Source: a bacterium (lineage in GTDB: Bacteria > Vulcanimicrobiota > Vulcanimicrobiia > Eremiobacterales > Eremiobacteraceae). From it: a stretch of 39,586 bases of DNA. Shown one piece after another: positions 32,901 through 39,586 of this stretch. Location: assembly GCA_902812405.1 (NCBI GenBank), contig CADDZI010000020.1, positions 1-39,586 of the forward strand, read 5' to 3'. How positions within the stretch are numbered: position 1 is the first letter of the stretch; each line of letters begins with the position of its first letter. Position numbers and translations under genes: made by a program. The notes below the pieces were generated by a model that did no database searches, was not told the DNA's origin, and saw only the letters and a list, made by a program, of their open reading frames with translations.

Positions 32901-34255
32901 ACCGCGGTCCACATCGCCTCTTCGGCACGGACGGTGTCCGGGGTATTGCCAACGCCGTTCTCACCCCGGAGCTGGCGTTTGCGTTGGGCCGGGCGGGGGC
33001 CTACGTTCTCGCCTCGCAGGGTCGCCGCCGCCCGGTCGTTATCGGGCGCGACACCCGTTGTTCGGGGACGATGCTGGAAGGGGCGCTCTCTGCCGGCATC
33101 TGCTCGGTCGGGTTGGATGTCGTGCATGTCGGTATCCTACCCACGCCGGCCGTTGCGTGGTTAACGCACGAGTGGTCGGCGGCGGCGGGCGTGATGATCT
33201 CCGCCTCGCACAACCCGATTGATGACAACGGCATCAAGTTCTTTGCCGCCGACGGGTGCAAACTCCCGGATGCGGTCGAGGACGAAATTGCCGGCCTGGT
33301 CGAGAACGCTTCGTCACTGCCGCGCCCGGTTGGGGCGCGGGTGGGCCGCGTGCATGATCGGCGGCGGCGGGCCAGGCGGAAGTATGAAGAGCACTGCCAA
33401 GCTCTGGGCGCGGATCTTTCGGGAAAGACGATTGTCGTCGATGGCGCCCATGGCGCGGGGCATGCAGTTGGGCCCGCCGTGCTCGAACGTTTGGGCGCAC
33501 GGGTCGTGCGTCTGCACTGTACGCCCAACGGCCGGCGCATCAACGTCAACTGCGGGTCGACGGACCTCCGCCCGCTGCAGGCCGCTGTGCGGGCGCATCG
33601 CGCCTTCCTGGGGGTTGCCTTCGACGGAGATGCCGATCGGGCGCTGTTTGTTGACGAACAGGGTGACATCGTCACCGGGGATCATGTCCTGGCAATCGTA
33701 GCCCGCGATCTCATGTCGCGTGGAGAACTGCCGCACGCGACCGTCGTTGCGACGGTGATGAGCAACATTGGACTTGAGCGCGCGCTCGCGACGTGCGGCA
33801 TTCGCCTGGTACGAACGCCGGTCGGTGATCGCTACGTGCTGGAAGCACTCCGGCGCGGGGGCTACCGGCTGGGCGGAGAACAATCCGGACACATTATCGA
33901 TATCCAAGCGAACCCAACCGGCGACGGCATCGCGACTGCGGTCAGGGTGGCCTCGCTGGCGGTGCATTCCGGAAGCCTGCATGCGCTCAGCCAGGTCCTG
34001 CAGTTGTCACCGCAGGTATTGGTCAATGTCGCGGTGAGCGATAAGCGGTGCGTGGAACACGCAAGCGTGCGCCAAACGATCGCCGACGTCGAACGGATGC
34101 TCGGGGTTGACGGGCGCTTGCTTGTCCGGCCTTCCGGAACAGAGCAGCTTATCCGTATTATGATTGAGGGTTCCGACGAGGCGCAGATCAAAAAATGGGC
34201 CGCGCGAATCGCAGACGACGTGCGGCGAGCCTCGACAGAGTGGCCTGCGTCATAA
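32897..34255 (+). CDS. glmM: Phosphoglucosamine mutase GlmM
   Basis: Converts glucosamine-6-phosphate to glucosamine-1-phosphate for UDP-GlcNAc and thus peptidoglycan. RLFGTDGVRGIAN opens the protein, and the catalytic phosphoserine loop is ISASHNPIDDNGIKFF. The Mg loop is FDGDADRALFVDE and the sugar-binding loop GEQSGHII. The phosphate-binding loop is RPSGTEQLIRIMIEG. Length of 452 aa and domain order are normal. ATG 32897 overlaps the stop of the formiminotransferase-like gene. Confidence 0.97.
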   Translation: MNRGPHRLFGTDGVRGIANAVLTPELAFALGRAGAYVLASQGRRRPVVIGRDTRCSGTMLEGALSAGICSVGLDVVHVGILPTPAVAWLTHEWSAAAGVMISASHNPIDDNGIKFFAADGCKLPDAVEDEIAGLVENASSLPRPVGARVGRVHDRRRRARRKYEEHCQALGADLSGKTIVVDGAHGAGHAVGPAVLERLGARVVRLHCTPNGRRINVNCGSTDLRPLQAAVRAHRAFLGVAFDGDADRALFVDEQGDIVTGDHVLAIVARDLMSRGELPHATVVATVMSNIGLERALATCGIRLVRTPVGDRYVLEALRRGGYRLGGEQSGHIIDIQANPTGDGIATAVRVASLAVHSGSLHALSQVLQLSPQVLVNVAVSDKRCVEHASVRQTIADVERMLGVDGRLLVRPSGTEQLIRIMIEGSDEAQIKKWAARIADDVRRASTEWPAS

Positions 34256-34343
34256 AGGCAGGCGCGCGTAACAGGAATCACGGACCCTTATTCCCAACCT
34301 GCCGCCGTGCAGACGTGACAGCCGGCACGGTCGTGCCGTGGGA

Positions 34344-34395
34344 GCGGTTCTATAGTGAGAAGACCGCGACCAACCTCTTTTTATTTTTATTTTCC
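34344..34395 (+). terminator. Possible terminator / T-rich tract after glmM
   Basis: An imperfect hairpin (GCGGTTCT with AGAAGACCGC, loop ATAGTG, 34344-34367) is followed about nine bases later by the T/A-rich run CTTTTTATTTTTATTTT (about 34377-34394). The distance between stem and T-run is longer than usual. The run could instead be an upstream promoter element for the NlpC/P60 gene. It stands out sharply in this GC-rich DNA. Confidence 0.4.
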
Positions 34396-34464
34396 GTACT
34401 CTGAGTCGCGTCGTTCGTAGCCGCGCCCGTTGCTGTAGCCGCAAGGCATCCGCGAGGGAGTCCT

Positions 34465-35280
34465 ATGCCGCGAAGAGTGATTGTCGCCGTCCTTTTCGGT
34501 TGCGCCACCCTGAGCCTCGGTGGGAGGGTAGCCCTGGCGCAACCGAGCACGTACGCGGTCCGGGATGGCGATTCTCTGTGGGGGATTGCGCACCGTTTCG
34601 GGATCGACACTGCGTCGCTCATTCACTTCAATCACCTGACGCATCCGGATGCCCTACAGCCCGGGCAGATTTTGCGGCTGACGCCTCTGGCAGTTCGGAG
34701 CAAGCACGGGGCGGATGACACGAGCATTCGCGGGTCTCGGATGGCCGGCACGCACACTGTTGCCCGGCACCAAGCGCGGCCGCGGTCACGCGACAATCCG
34801 GTTGCCCGGCTGGCTGTCGCCCAGGCTCTTTTTGCGGCACTCCACACCGGTGTTGCCGCACCGAAGCCGCCGGGAACACCGTCCTTTACGTTTGCCGAGC
34901 GCTTGGTTGCGCTTGAGGTGAGGTTAACCGATACGGCATTGCGCTACCTCGGCGTGCCGTATGCGTGGGGTGGAGAGTCCTTTACCGGCGTCGACTGCTC
35001 GGGCTTTGTCCAAGCAGTGTTTCGCCGTAACGGCATTGCCTTGCCGCGGACGGCAGATGCCCAGTTCAGCTTCGGGCGGCACGTCACGCAGGATGCTTTA
35101 CGACCGGGCGATCTCGTGTTCTTCGAAACGTATGCGCCCGGGGCGTCTCACGTCGGCATCTACCTGGGTGGCGGCAGGTTTGTCCACGCCTCTGCCTCAC
35201 AGGGCGTCCGCATCGACTCATTGTCGGACGGGTACTACGCAGCGAGGTACATCGGGGCACGCCGCTACATTGGGACCTAG
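34465..35280 (+). CDS. Secreted LysM-NlpC/P60 peptidoglycan endopeptidase
   Basis: 271 aa. A signal peptide ends near residue 25 (VALAQPS). A LysM peptidoglycan-binding domain spans about 28-72 (YAVRDGDSLWGIAHRFGID). A basic, low-complexity linker (about 75-150) leads to the NlpC/P60 domain (about 155-270), with Cys178 in VDCSGF, His229 in SHVGIY and His241 in FVHAS as the catalytic set. It would cut stem peptides in the wall, for growth, division or passage of the pilus. AGGGAG lies about five bases before ATG 34465. It follows glmM on the same strand, but a T-rich tract lies between. Confidence 0.93.
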   Translation: MPRRVIVAVLFGCATLSLGGRVALAQPSTYAVRDGDSLWGIAHRFGIDTASLIHFNHLTHPDALQPGQILRLTPLAVRSKHGADDTSIRGSRMAGTHTVARHQARPRSRDNPVARLAVAQALFAALHTGVAAPKPPGTPSFTFAERLVALEVRLTDTALRYLGVPYAWGGESFTGVDCSGFVQAVFRRNGIALPRTADAQFSFGRHVTQDALRPGDLVFFETYAPGASHVGIYLGGGRFVHASASQGVRIDSLSDGYYAARYIGARRYIGT

Positions 35281-35513
35281 CAGCCTCACCCGGACCGGCT
35301 GCCATGCAACGGGCGGCCGTCGTGCAGGCTGAGGGTCCCCGCTGCACGCCCGCGAAACCTCCATGTCGTACCTCTGACGGGGAGGCATCCTTGCCGGCAG
35401 CAGCGCCCTCGCCGGGTGCCCGAGGGAGGCCGTCGGGCGAGACGGCTTGGTACTAATGCAGGCCGGCCTCAGGAAAGGACGCAGCCCGCACGCAGACTAA
35501 AGGGGCCGGAGGG

Positions 35514-35586
35514 TGGGGCGTCGCCAAGCTGGTAAGGCACCAGACTTTGGATCTGGCATTCGTAGGTTCGAATCCTACCGCCCCAG
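35514..35586 (+). tRNA. tRNA-Gln (anticodon TTG)
   Basis: A full cloverleaf. Acceptor TGGGGCG (35514-35520) pairs with CGCCCCA (35579-35585), and G35586 is the discriminator. The anticodon stem CCAGA/TCTGG encloses loop CTTTGGA with anticodon TTG, which reads CAA. The T arm is GTAGG-TTCGAAT-CCTAC. The 3' CCA is not encoded (GCATC follows), so CCA must be added by an enzyme. The 233 bases upstream (35281-35513) show no gene. Confidence 0.96.
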
Positions 35587-35650
35587 CATCGGTGAACCGC
35601 GAGCCGGCCTGGAGCGTACTGTCTTTAAGGGGCCACCCGGCGAGGATGCG

Positions 35651-36217
35651 GTGACGACACATCGGCGTACGGACGACGCGTTGTTGGCCCGGGTGGCGCA
35701 GCAAGACGTGGCGGCGCTCGAGGAGTTGTACGATCGGTACGGCAAGCAGGCGTACTCCCTGGCCTATCGCATTCTGGGCGACTCTGGTGCGGCGGAAGAC
35801 GCCGTGCAGGAAGCATTTGTATCAATCTGGCGTAAAGCTTCGCGCTTCCGGTCCGAACGCGGGATGGCTCGCACCTGGCTCTTTGCGATTGTCCATCACC
35901 GTGCCATCGACCGGTTGCGAGCTCGCCGCTTTCGGGAGCAGGATGCCCAGGCCGTGCCCGCGTCAAGCTCCGACGCAGAGGATCCGTCGGATGCCGTCTG
36001 GGCAACCCTACAGGGCGATGCCGTGCGGCGGGCAGTCGGCCAGTTGCCCCTCGAACAGCGGCGCTGCATCGAGTTGGCCTACTTTAGGGGATACACACAG
36101 GCCGAGATCGCGGACCTCACCGATGTTCCCTTGGGAACGGTGAAAGGGCGCCTGCGACTGGCGCTCCACAAACTGCGTGACCTCTTGGCAGGCGGGGCGC
36201 TGGGGGTGCTGCCATGA
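35651..36217 (+). CDS. ECF RNA polymerase sigma factor (RpoE-like)
   Basis: 188 aa extracytoplasmic-function sigma factor. Region 2 is LEELYDRYGKQAYSLAYRIL with AEDAVQEAFVSIWRKASRF. Region 4 is LPLEQRRCIELAYFRGYTQAEI with VPLGTVKGRLRLALHKLRDLL. The open frame extends back through the tRNA, so GTG 35651, with GAGGAT six bases upstream, is the credible start. Its stop overlaps the anti-sigma ATG (ATGA). The pair resembles SigK/RskA-type systems that respond to envelope stress. Its target promoters are not known. Confidence 0.93.
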   Translation: MTTHRRTDDALLARVAQQDVAALEELYDRYGKQAYSLAYRILGDSGAAEDAVQEAFVSIWRKASRFRSERGMARTWLFAIVHHRAIDRLRARRFREQDAQAVPASSSDAEDPSDAVWATLQGDAVRRAVGQLPLEQRRCIELAYFRGYTQAEIADLTDVPLGTVKGRLRLALHKLRDLLAGGALGVLP

Positions 36218-37017
36218 GACGGACCGCTCATGTTGGTGAGGATCTGGGCGCCTATGCCGCGGGGGCTTTGGATGGGGCCTCACGACAGGCGGTTGACGAT
36301 CACACGGCCCGCTGCTCGCGGTGTCGGGAAGAGTTGCGCGGCCTTTTGGAGGCTGCGTCCGAGCTGGCGCAAGCCTGTCCTACGGCCGAGCCCCAGCCAA
36401 CCCTGAAGTCCCGTATTCTCGCGGCGCTGCGCTCAGAGGAGTATCCGGCCCGGACCCTGGGCAATCGGCGTGTGGCGTTTCAGTGGGACAAGCGCACTTT
36501 TCCAGCCTGGCTTGGTGTGGCGGGGTGGTGTGGCCTGGCTGCGGCTTGTGTCCTGCTTGGAATCCGTATCGGCGAGCTGAGCGCGGCGAACCGGCTTGCA
36601 GGCGTCACAGCATCCCCGAGAGTGCACGCTGCCTCCGGTCTCGCCGAAGGCGGTGTCTATGCAGTCACCCCGGAAGCTATGCGAGATGCCGTCCGCCTGA
36701 TCGGGGAATCCGAGGTGTGGGACTTACGCGCTCGCCGACGCGGGCCGCGGATTCCATGCACGATCATACAGCCGCGCGGCGCAGATCACGCGATGCTGGT
36801 CAGCGATTTACCGATCCCGCACGGGGGCACGGTCTACCGGGTGTGGCTGATTCGGGGCGGGTCAATGCACCGCGTGGCTGTCGTCAGGCCCGGACATATG
36901 GTCCAGACCATCATCCCGATGCGGGTGCGCAGCGGCGACGTGATCGCATTTTCGATGGAGCCGCCAAGGGGAAGTCCAAACCCGAGCGGGCACTTCGTGA
37001 TGGAGGAGACGCTGTAG
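36214..37017 (+). CDS. RskA-like anti-sigma factor with zinc finger
   Basis: 267 aa membrane anti-sigma factor. The N-terminal zinc-binding anti-sigma (ZAS) motif H-x3-C-x2-C is in DDHTARCSRCREEL (about residues 29-42). One membrane helix follows at about 93-113 (AWLGVAGWCGLAAACVLLGI). The C-terminal RskA-like domain outside the membrane carries SDLPIPHGGTVYRVWLIRGG and MQTIIP-like strands (HMVQTIIPMRVRSGDVIAFS). It should hold the ECF sigma factor inactive until cut by regulated proteolysis. It overlaps the sigma gene by four bases and is convergent with gltA, 31 bases apart. Confidence 0.92.
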   Translation: MRRTAHVGEDLGAYAAGALDGASRQAVDDHTARCSRCREELRGLLEAASELAQACPTAEPQPTLKSRILAALRSEEYPARTLGNRRVAFQWDKRTFPAWLGVAGWCGLAAACVLLGIRIGELSAANRLAGVTASPRVHAASGLAEGGVYAVTPEAMRDAVRLIGESEVWDLRARRRGPRIPCTIIQPRGADHAMLVSDLPIPHGGTVYRVWLIRGGSMHRVAVVRPGHMVQTIIPMRVRSGDVIAFSMEPPRGSPNPSGHFVMEETL

Positions 37018-37048
37018 CGCAATCCTGTCGTAACGCCGGATCCTCCGG

Positions 37049-38221
37049 TCAATCCGTCTCGACGATGGGAATATCGTTCGTGCGCTCGGCAAGCGGCACG
37101 TAGCGCACGTCCCGTGGCCCGACATAGTGCTCGGCGGGCCGGATGAGTTTGTTATTGGCGTACTGCTCGATGAGGTGCGCACACCATCCGGTCACCCGGC
37201 TCATGGCGAAGACCGGCGTAAAGTACTCGGGCGGGATCCCCAACGTGTAGTAGACGCAGGCGCTGTAGAGGTCGACGTTGGCGTACAACTTACGCTGTTC
37301 CCACACCGCCTGTTCCATGCGCTCGGTCATCTCCAGCCACTTCGTGGTGCCGGCACGCTCGCCGGCTTCGCGGGCAATGCGCTTGAGCTCGACGGCACGC
37401 GGATCATGCGTCTTGTAGACAGCATGCCCGAACCCCATGATCTTTTCATGGCGGGCGAGTTTCTCGGCGACCCAGGCATCGACGGCGTCGATCGAGCCGA
37501 TGTGGAGCAAGTTGGTGATGACACCTTCGTTGGCGCCGCCGTGCAGCGGGCCTTTCAATGTCGCGATGGCGGACGTAACGGCGGCGTACATGTCGGCCAG
37601 GGTTGCCGCGGTCACGATGGACGCAAACGTTGAGGCGTTCATGCCGTGATCGGCATGCAGGACGAGCGCCACATCGAGAAGTCGCGCGGCCTGAGGGTCG
37701 GGCTCCTGGCCCGAGAGCATGTACAGGAAATTGGCGGCGCTGGCGAGATCGGAGCGCGGCGGAACCGGGTCGTGGTCGTGGCTGAGGCGATAGAAAGCGG
37801 CCAAGATGGTGGGGAGAACGGCGGTCAGACGTTGCGCCTTTTCGAGGTTGGATTGCGGCGTTGTCTCTTTGGCCTGAGGGTCAAAGAGCGCGATCGCCGA
37901 GACCGCGGTGCGCAGAACGTCCATCGGCGTCGCAGTGGCGGGGACTTCTCCCAGGATCGCCAGGATGGGGTCGGGCAGGGAGCGCCGGCGAGCTAGGTCG
38001 GCGTGGAATGTCTGCAGGTGCTCGCGCGAGGGTAAAGCCGAGAACCACAAAAGATACGCCACCTCTTCGAAGGTGGCGTAGCGAGCCAGGTCGTGAATGT
38101 CGATGCCGCGGTACATCAACTGCCCGCGCTCGCCGTCCACATACGAGATGCGAGTGTCGCCGACGACGACGCCCCGGAGACCTGCCGCGACCTGCGGTTG
38201 CGTGGTTGCTGTTGTGGTCAT
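37049..38221 (-). CDS. gltA: Citrate synthase
   Basis: 390 aa, minus strand, ATG at 38221. Condenses acetyl-CoA and oxaloacetate to citrate. The N-terminus GLRGVVVGDTRISYVDGERG and YRGIDIHDLA is the short dimeric-type form (CitZ-like). Active-site elements are LHADHGMNAST, GPLHGGANEGV, GFGHAVYKTHDPRA (catalytic His) and NVDLYSACVYYTLGIP with Asp. VFAMSRVTGWCAHLIEQ ends the core. A 2-methylcitrate synthase has the same motifs, so substrate choice cannot be fixed by eye. It is divergent from mdh, an enzyme of the same cycle, with a shared 128-base promoter region. Confidence 0.95.
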   Translation of the reverse strand: MTTTATTQPQVAAGLRGVVVGDTRISYVDGERGQLMYRGIDIHDLARYATFEEVAYLLWFSALPSREHLQTFHADLARRRSLPDPILAILGEVPATATPMDVLRTAVSAIALFDPQAKETTPQSNLEKAQRLTAVLPTILAAFYRLSHDHDPVPPRSDLASAANFLYMLSGQEPDPQAARLLDVALVLHADHGMNASTFASIVTAATLADMYAAVTSAIATLKGPLHGGANEGVITNLLHIGSIDAVDAWVAEKLARHEKIMGFGHAVYKTHDPRAVELKRIAREAGERAGTTKWLEMTERMEQAVWEQRKLYANVDLYSACVYYTLGIPPEYFTPVFAMSRVTGWCAHLIEQYANNKLIRPAEHYVGPRDVRYVPLAERTNDIPIVETD

Positions 38222-38349
38222 AGCTGCGGGTGTACCCTTTCTTGGCCGACTCTGTGATTATTCGCGCACGGGCCAAAGGTCCACTCCACGCCGCGTGCCA
38301 AGGCCCTGACGGAAAAGTCCCAGGTCCCAGGTGCGAGAAGGAGCAAGGC
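38222..38349. promoter_or_regulatory. Shared gltA/mdh divergent promoter region
   Basis: 128 bases between divergent gltA and mdh must hold promoters for both TCA-cycle genes. I cannot assign clean -35/-10 pairs; a GAATAATCA stretch on the minus strand (about 38253-38261) is the best -10-like piece for gltA. A direct repeat of GTCCCAG (38317-38330) lies just before the mdh ribosome site (GGAG, about 38339-38342). Confidence 0.35.
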
Positions 38350-39273
38350 ATGCGCAAGAAAGTGACCATCGTCGGCGCCGGCAACGTCGGCGCGACGACT
38401 GCACATTGGCTGGCGGCAAAAGAGCTGGCGGATGTCGTCTTGGTGGACGTCGTCGAGGGCATTCCCCAGGGCAAGGCTTTGGATCTGCTCCAAGCCATGC
38501 CGGTCGAGGGATGCGACGTCTCGATCACAGGTGATAACGATTATGGGCCGACGGCCGGCTCGGATGTCGTCGTCATCACGGCGGGGTTTCCGCGCAAGCC
38601 GGGCATGAGCCGGGATGACCTTCTCAAAGCCAACGCCCAGATCGTACAAACGGCGACGGAAAAGGCGGTGCAGGCGTCGCCCCAGTGTATCCTCATCGTG
38701 GTCACAAACCCGCTTGACGCGATGTGCGAGGTAGCGCGGAGAACCAGCGGGTTTCCGCGCAACCGCGTCCTGGGTATGGCGGGGGTCCTCGATTCAGCCC
38801 GGTTCCGCACGTTCATCGCAGCCGAGCTGAAGGTCAGCGTCGACAACGTGCACGCCTTTGTCTTGGGAGGTCACGGCGACCAGATGGTGCCCCTGCCGCG
38901 CTTTTCGACCGTGGCCGGGGTTCCCATACCCGAACTTTTGGATGCGGCAACCATCGAGCGTCTCGTGAAGCGGACGGCGGCAGGGGGTGGGGAGATCGTC
39001 AGCCTGCTAAAGACCGGCAGCGCATACTACGCTCCTTCCCGGGCCATCGTCGAGATGGTCGATGCCATCCTGAAAGACAAGCACAAGATTTTGCCTTGCG
39101 CGGCCTACCTGGAGGGCGAATTCGGGATGCGCGGCCTTTTCCTCGGGGTCCCCTGCAAACTGGGCGCCACGGGCTTGGAAAGCGTGTTTGAGGTCACGTT
39201 GACGGTCGAGGAGCAGGCTGCGCTGGGCAAGAGCGCGGACGCCGTGCGGGAGCTCGTGGCGGCCCTCGGGTAG
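38350..39273 (+). CDS. mdh: Malate dehydrogenase
   Basis: 307 aa, LDH-like NAD-dependent malate dehydrogenase: malate to oxaloacetate. The Rossmann motif is [15 protein letters not shown], with the NAD-selective Asp at the end of strand 2 (VVLVDVVEG). The mobile loop is [14 protein letters not shown], with substrate Arg residues that favour malate over lactate. The catalytic pair is Asp in [11 protein letters not shown] and His in [22 protein letters not shown] is also typical. Start ATG 38350, with GGAG about eight bases upstream. It produces the oxaloacetate used by the divergent citrate synthase. Confidence 0.96.
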   Translation: MRKKVTIVGAGNVGATTAHWLAAKELADVVLVDVVEGIPQGKALDLLQAMPVEGCDVSITGDNDYGPTAGSDVVVITAGFPRKPGMSRDDLLKANAQIVQTATEKAVQASPQCILIVVTNPLDAMCEVARRTSGFPRNRVLGMAGVLDSARFRTFIAAELKVSVDNVHAFVLGGHGDQMVPLPRFSTVAGVPIPELLDAATIERLVKRTAAGGGEIVSLLKTGSAYYAPSRAIVEMVDAILKDKHKILPCAAYLEGEFGMRGLFLGVPCKLGATGLESVFEVTLTVEEQAALGKSADAVRELVAALG

Positions 39274-39511
39274 AGTCGCAGGCTATTCTGGCTGCGGGGC
39301 TTGGCGTGCGGGACACCGAACCCCACGTGGTATCAGCTCGCAGCTATGCGGACGCCCGGCGAGTGTCACGCCCACGGACCCGGACGTGTCATATACGTAT
39401 CTCCACGCGATGCACGCCTCATGGTGTGCCAGAGGGTGGTGCTCGAAGGGTTGTGCAGTCTGACTGTCCCGCCGCGCGAGGGGCTTAGATGGGAAGAGCG
39501 ACGAGAGCATT

Positions 39512-39586
39512 GTGAAACGAGCCGTGCGTAACGACGAGCGCCCTCGGCGGCGCTACAAGCGCCGCCGCCTCTCCCTGCCGGTGGTT
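39512..39586 (+). CDS. Start of an unidentified gene, cut by the window edge
   Basis: GTG 39512 opens an in-frame reading of 25 codons to the window end. It begins MKRAVRNDERPRRRYKRRRL and then turns hydrophobic (SLPVV). A very basic tail before a membrane helix is typical of bitopic envelope proteins such as penicillin-binding or LytR-like proteins, but too little is visible to name it. GACGAGAGC lies upstream as a weak ribosome site. The DNA also forms a 9 bp hairpin, GGCGGCGCT-ACA-AGCGCCGCC (39546-39566), so an untranslated stem is the alternative. The preceding 238 bases (39274-39511) hold no gene I can support. Confidence 0.4.
   Translation, partial: MKRAVRNDERPRRRYKRRRLSLPVV

Noticed and set aside
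35513-35650. Upstream extension of the ECF sigma factor
   Set aside because: This frame runs through the tRNA-Gln gene; a GTG with a good ribosome site at 35651 is the credible start.
39283-39531. Two overlapping 75-76 codon frames between mdh and the window end
   Set aside because: Neither has a ribosome site or protein-like composition, and they overlap on opposite strands.

Overview
This is a GC-rich bacterial chromosomal segment that looks like core genome. It carries house-keeping genes (aroC, aroK, aroB, priA, rpsT, glmM, gltA, mdh, a tRNA-Gln) and a nearly complete type IV pilus (T4P) locus. A PilQ-type secretin and a lipobox-bearing PilP-like protein indicate a diderm cell envelope. 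The pilins (short, class III signal, 'ATAEEEYxVDHGGxY' body), the cyclase-ATPase-TPR regulator and the gene content would fit a poorly sampled GC-rich phylum such as Eremiobacterota (WPS-2) or a relative. That placement is a guess from style, not a phylogeny. I see no transposase, integrase, CRISPR array or rRNA.

Layout: (1) 186-1439, a membrane acyltransferase. (2) 1683-4899, pilT, an uncatalogued 23-residue membrane peptide, pilC and a SigB/SigF-type sigma factor. (3) 4896-9291, three paralogous GT39-like membrane glycosyltransferases, two in tandem and one convergent with a 70 bp overlap. (4) 9625-11510, two type IV pilins separated by a strong terminator, then the prepilin peptidase. (5) 11638-12339, a Crp-family regulator. 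(6) 12588-17695, pilM-pilN-pilO-pilP-like-pilQ, closed by a 16 bp hairpin. (7) 17872-27965, aroC, a giant TPR/coiled-coil protein, a BsuPI-domain membrane protein, aroK, aroB and priA. (8) 28082-30853, a class III cyclase fused to an ATPase and TPR-like repeats. (9) 30871-31942 on the minus strand, an exported protein of unknown function and rpsT. (10) 32052-34255, a formiminotransferase-like protein lacking the family's catalytic region, overlapping glmM. (11) 34465-35280, a LysM-NlpC/P60 peptidoglycan hydrolase. (12) 35514-37017, tRNA-Gln, an ECF sigma factor and its RskA-like anti-sigma factor. (13) 37049-39273, divergent gltA and mdh. (14) The start of a further gene at the right edge.

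How it fits together: PilM, PilN, PilO, a PilP-like lipoprotein and PilQ form the alignment complex and outer-membrane pore. PilC is the platform, PilT the retraction ATPase, PilD the peptidase, and the two small pilins the fibre or minor subunits. The extension ATPase PilB is not in the window. The glycosyltransferases sit between the machinery and the pilin genes, and both pilins carry Ser/Thr-rich C-terminal patches, so pilin glycosylation is a reasonable hypothesis. A Crp-like regulator and a nucleotide cyclase in the same segment suggest cyclic-nucleotide control. AroK, AroB and AroC provide chorismate synthesis.

Most interesting leads: the micro-protein between pilT and pilC; a shared TTGTGAANNCACATCC motif at almost the same distance from the start codons of pilin 1 and the BsuPI gene; the uncertain leader frame of pilin 2; the formiminotransferase-like protein; the glycosyltransferase-pilin linkage; and C-x2-C motifs in both pilins and the secretin.
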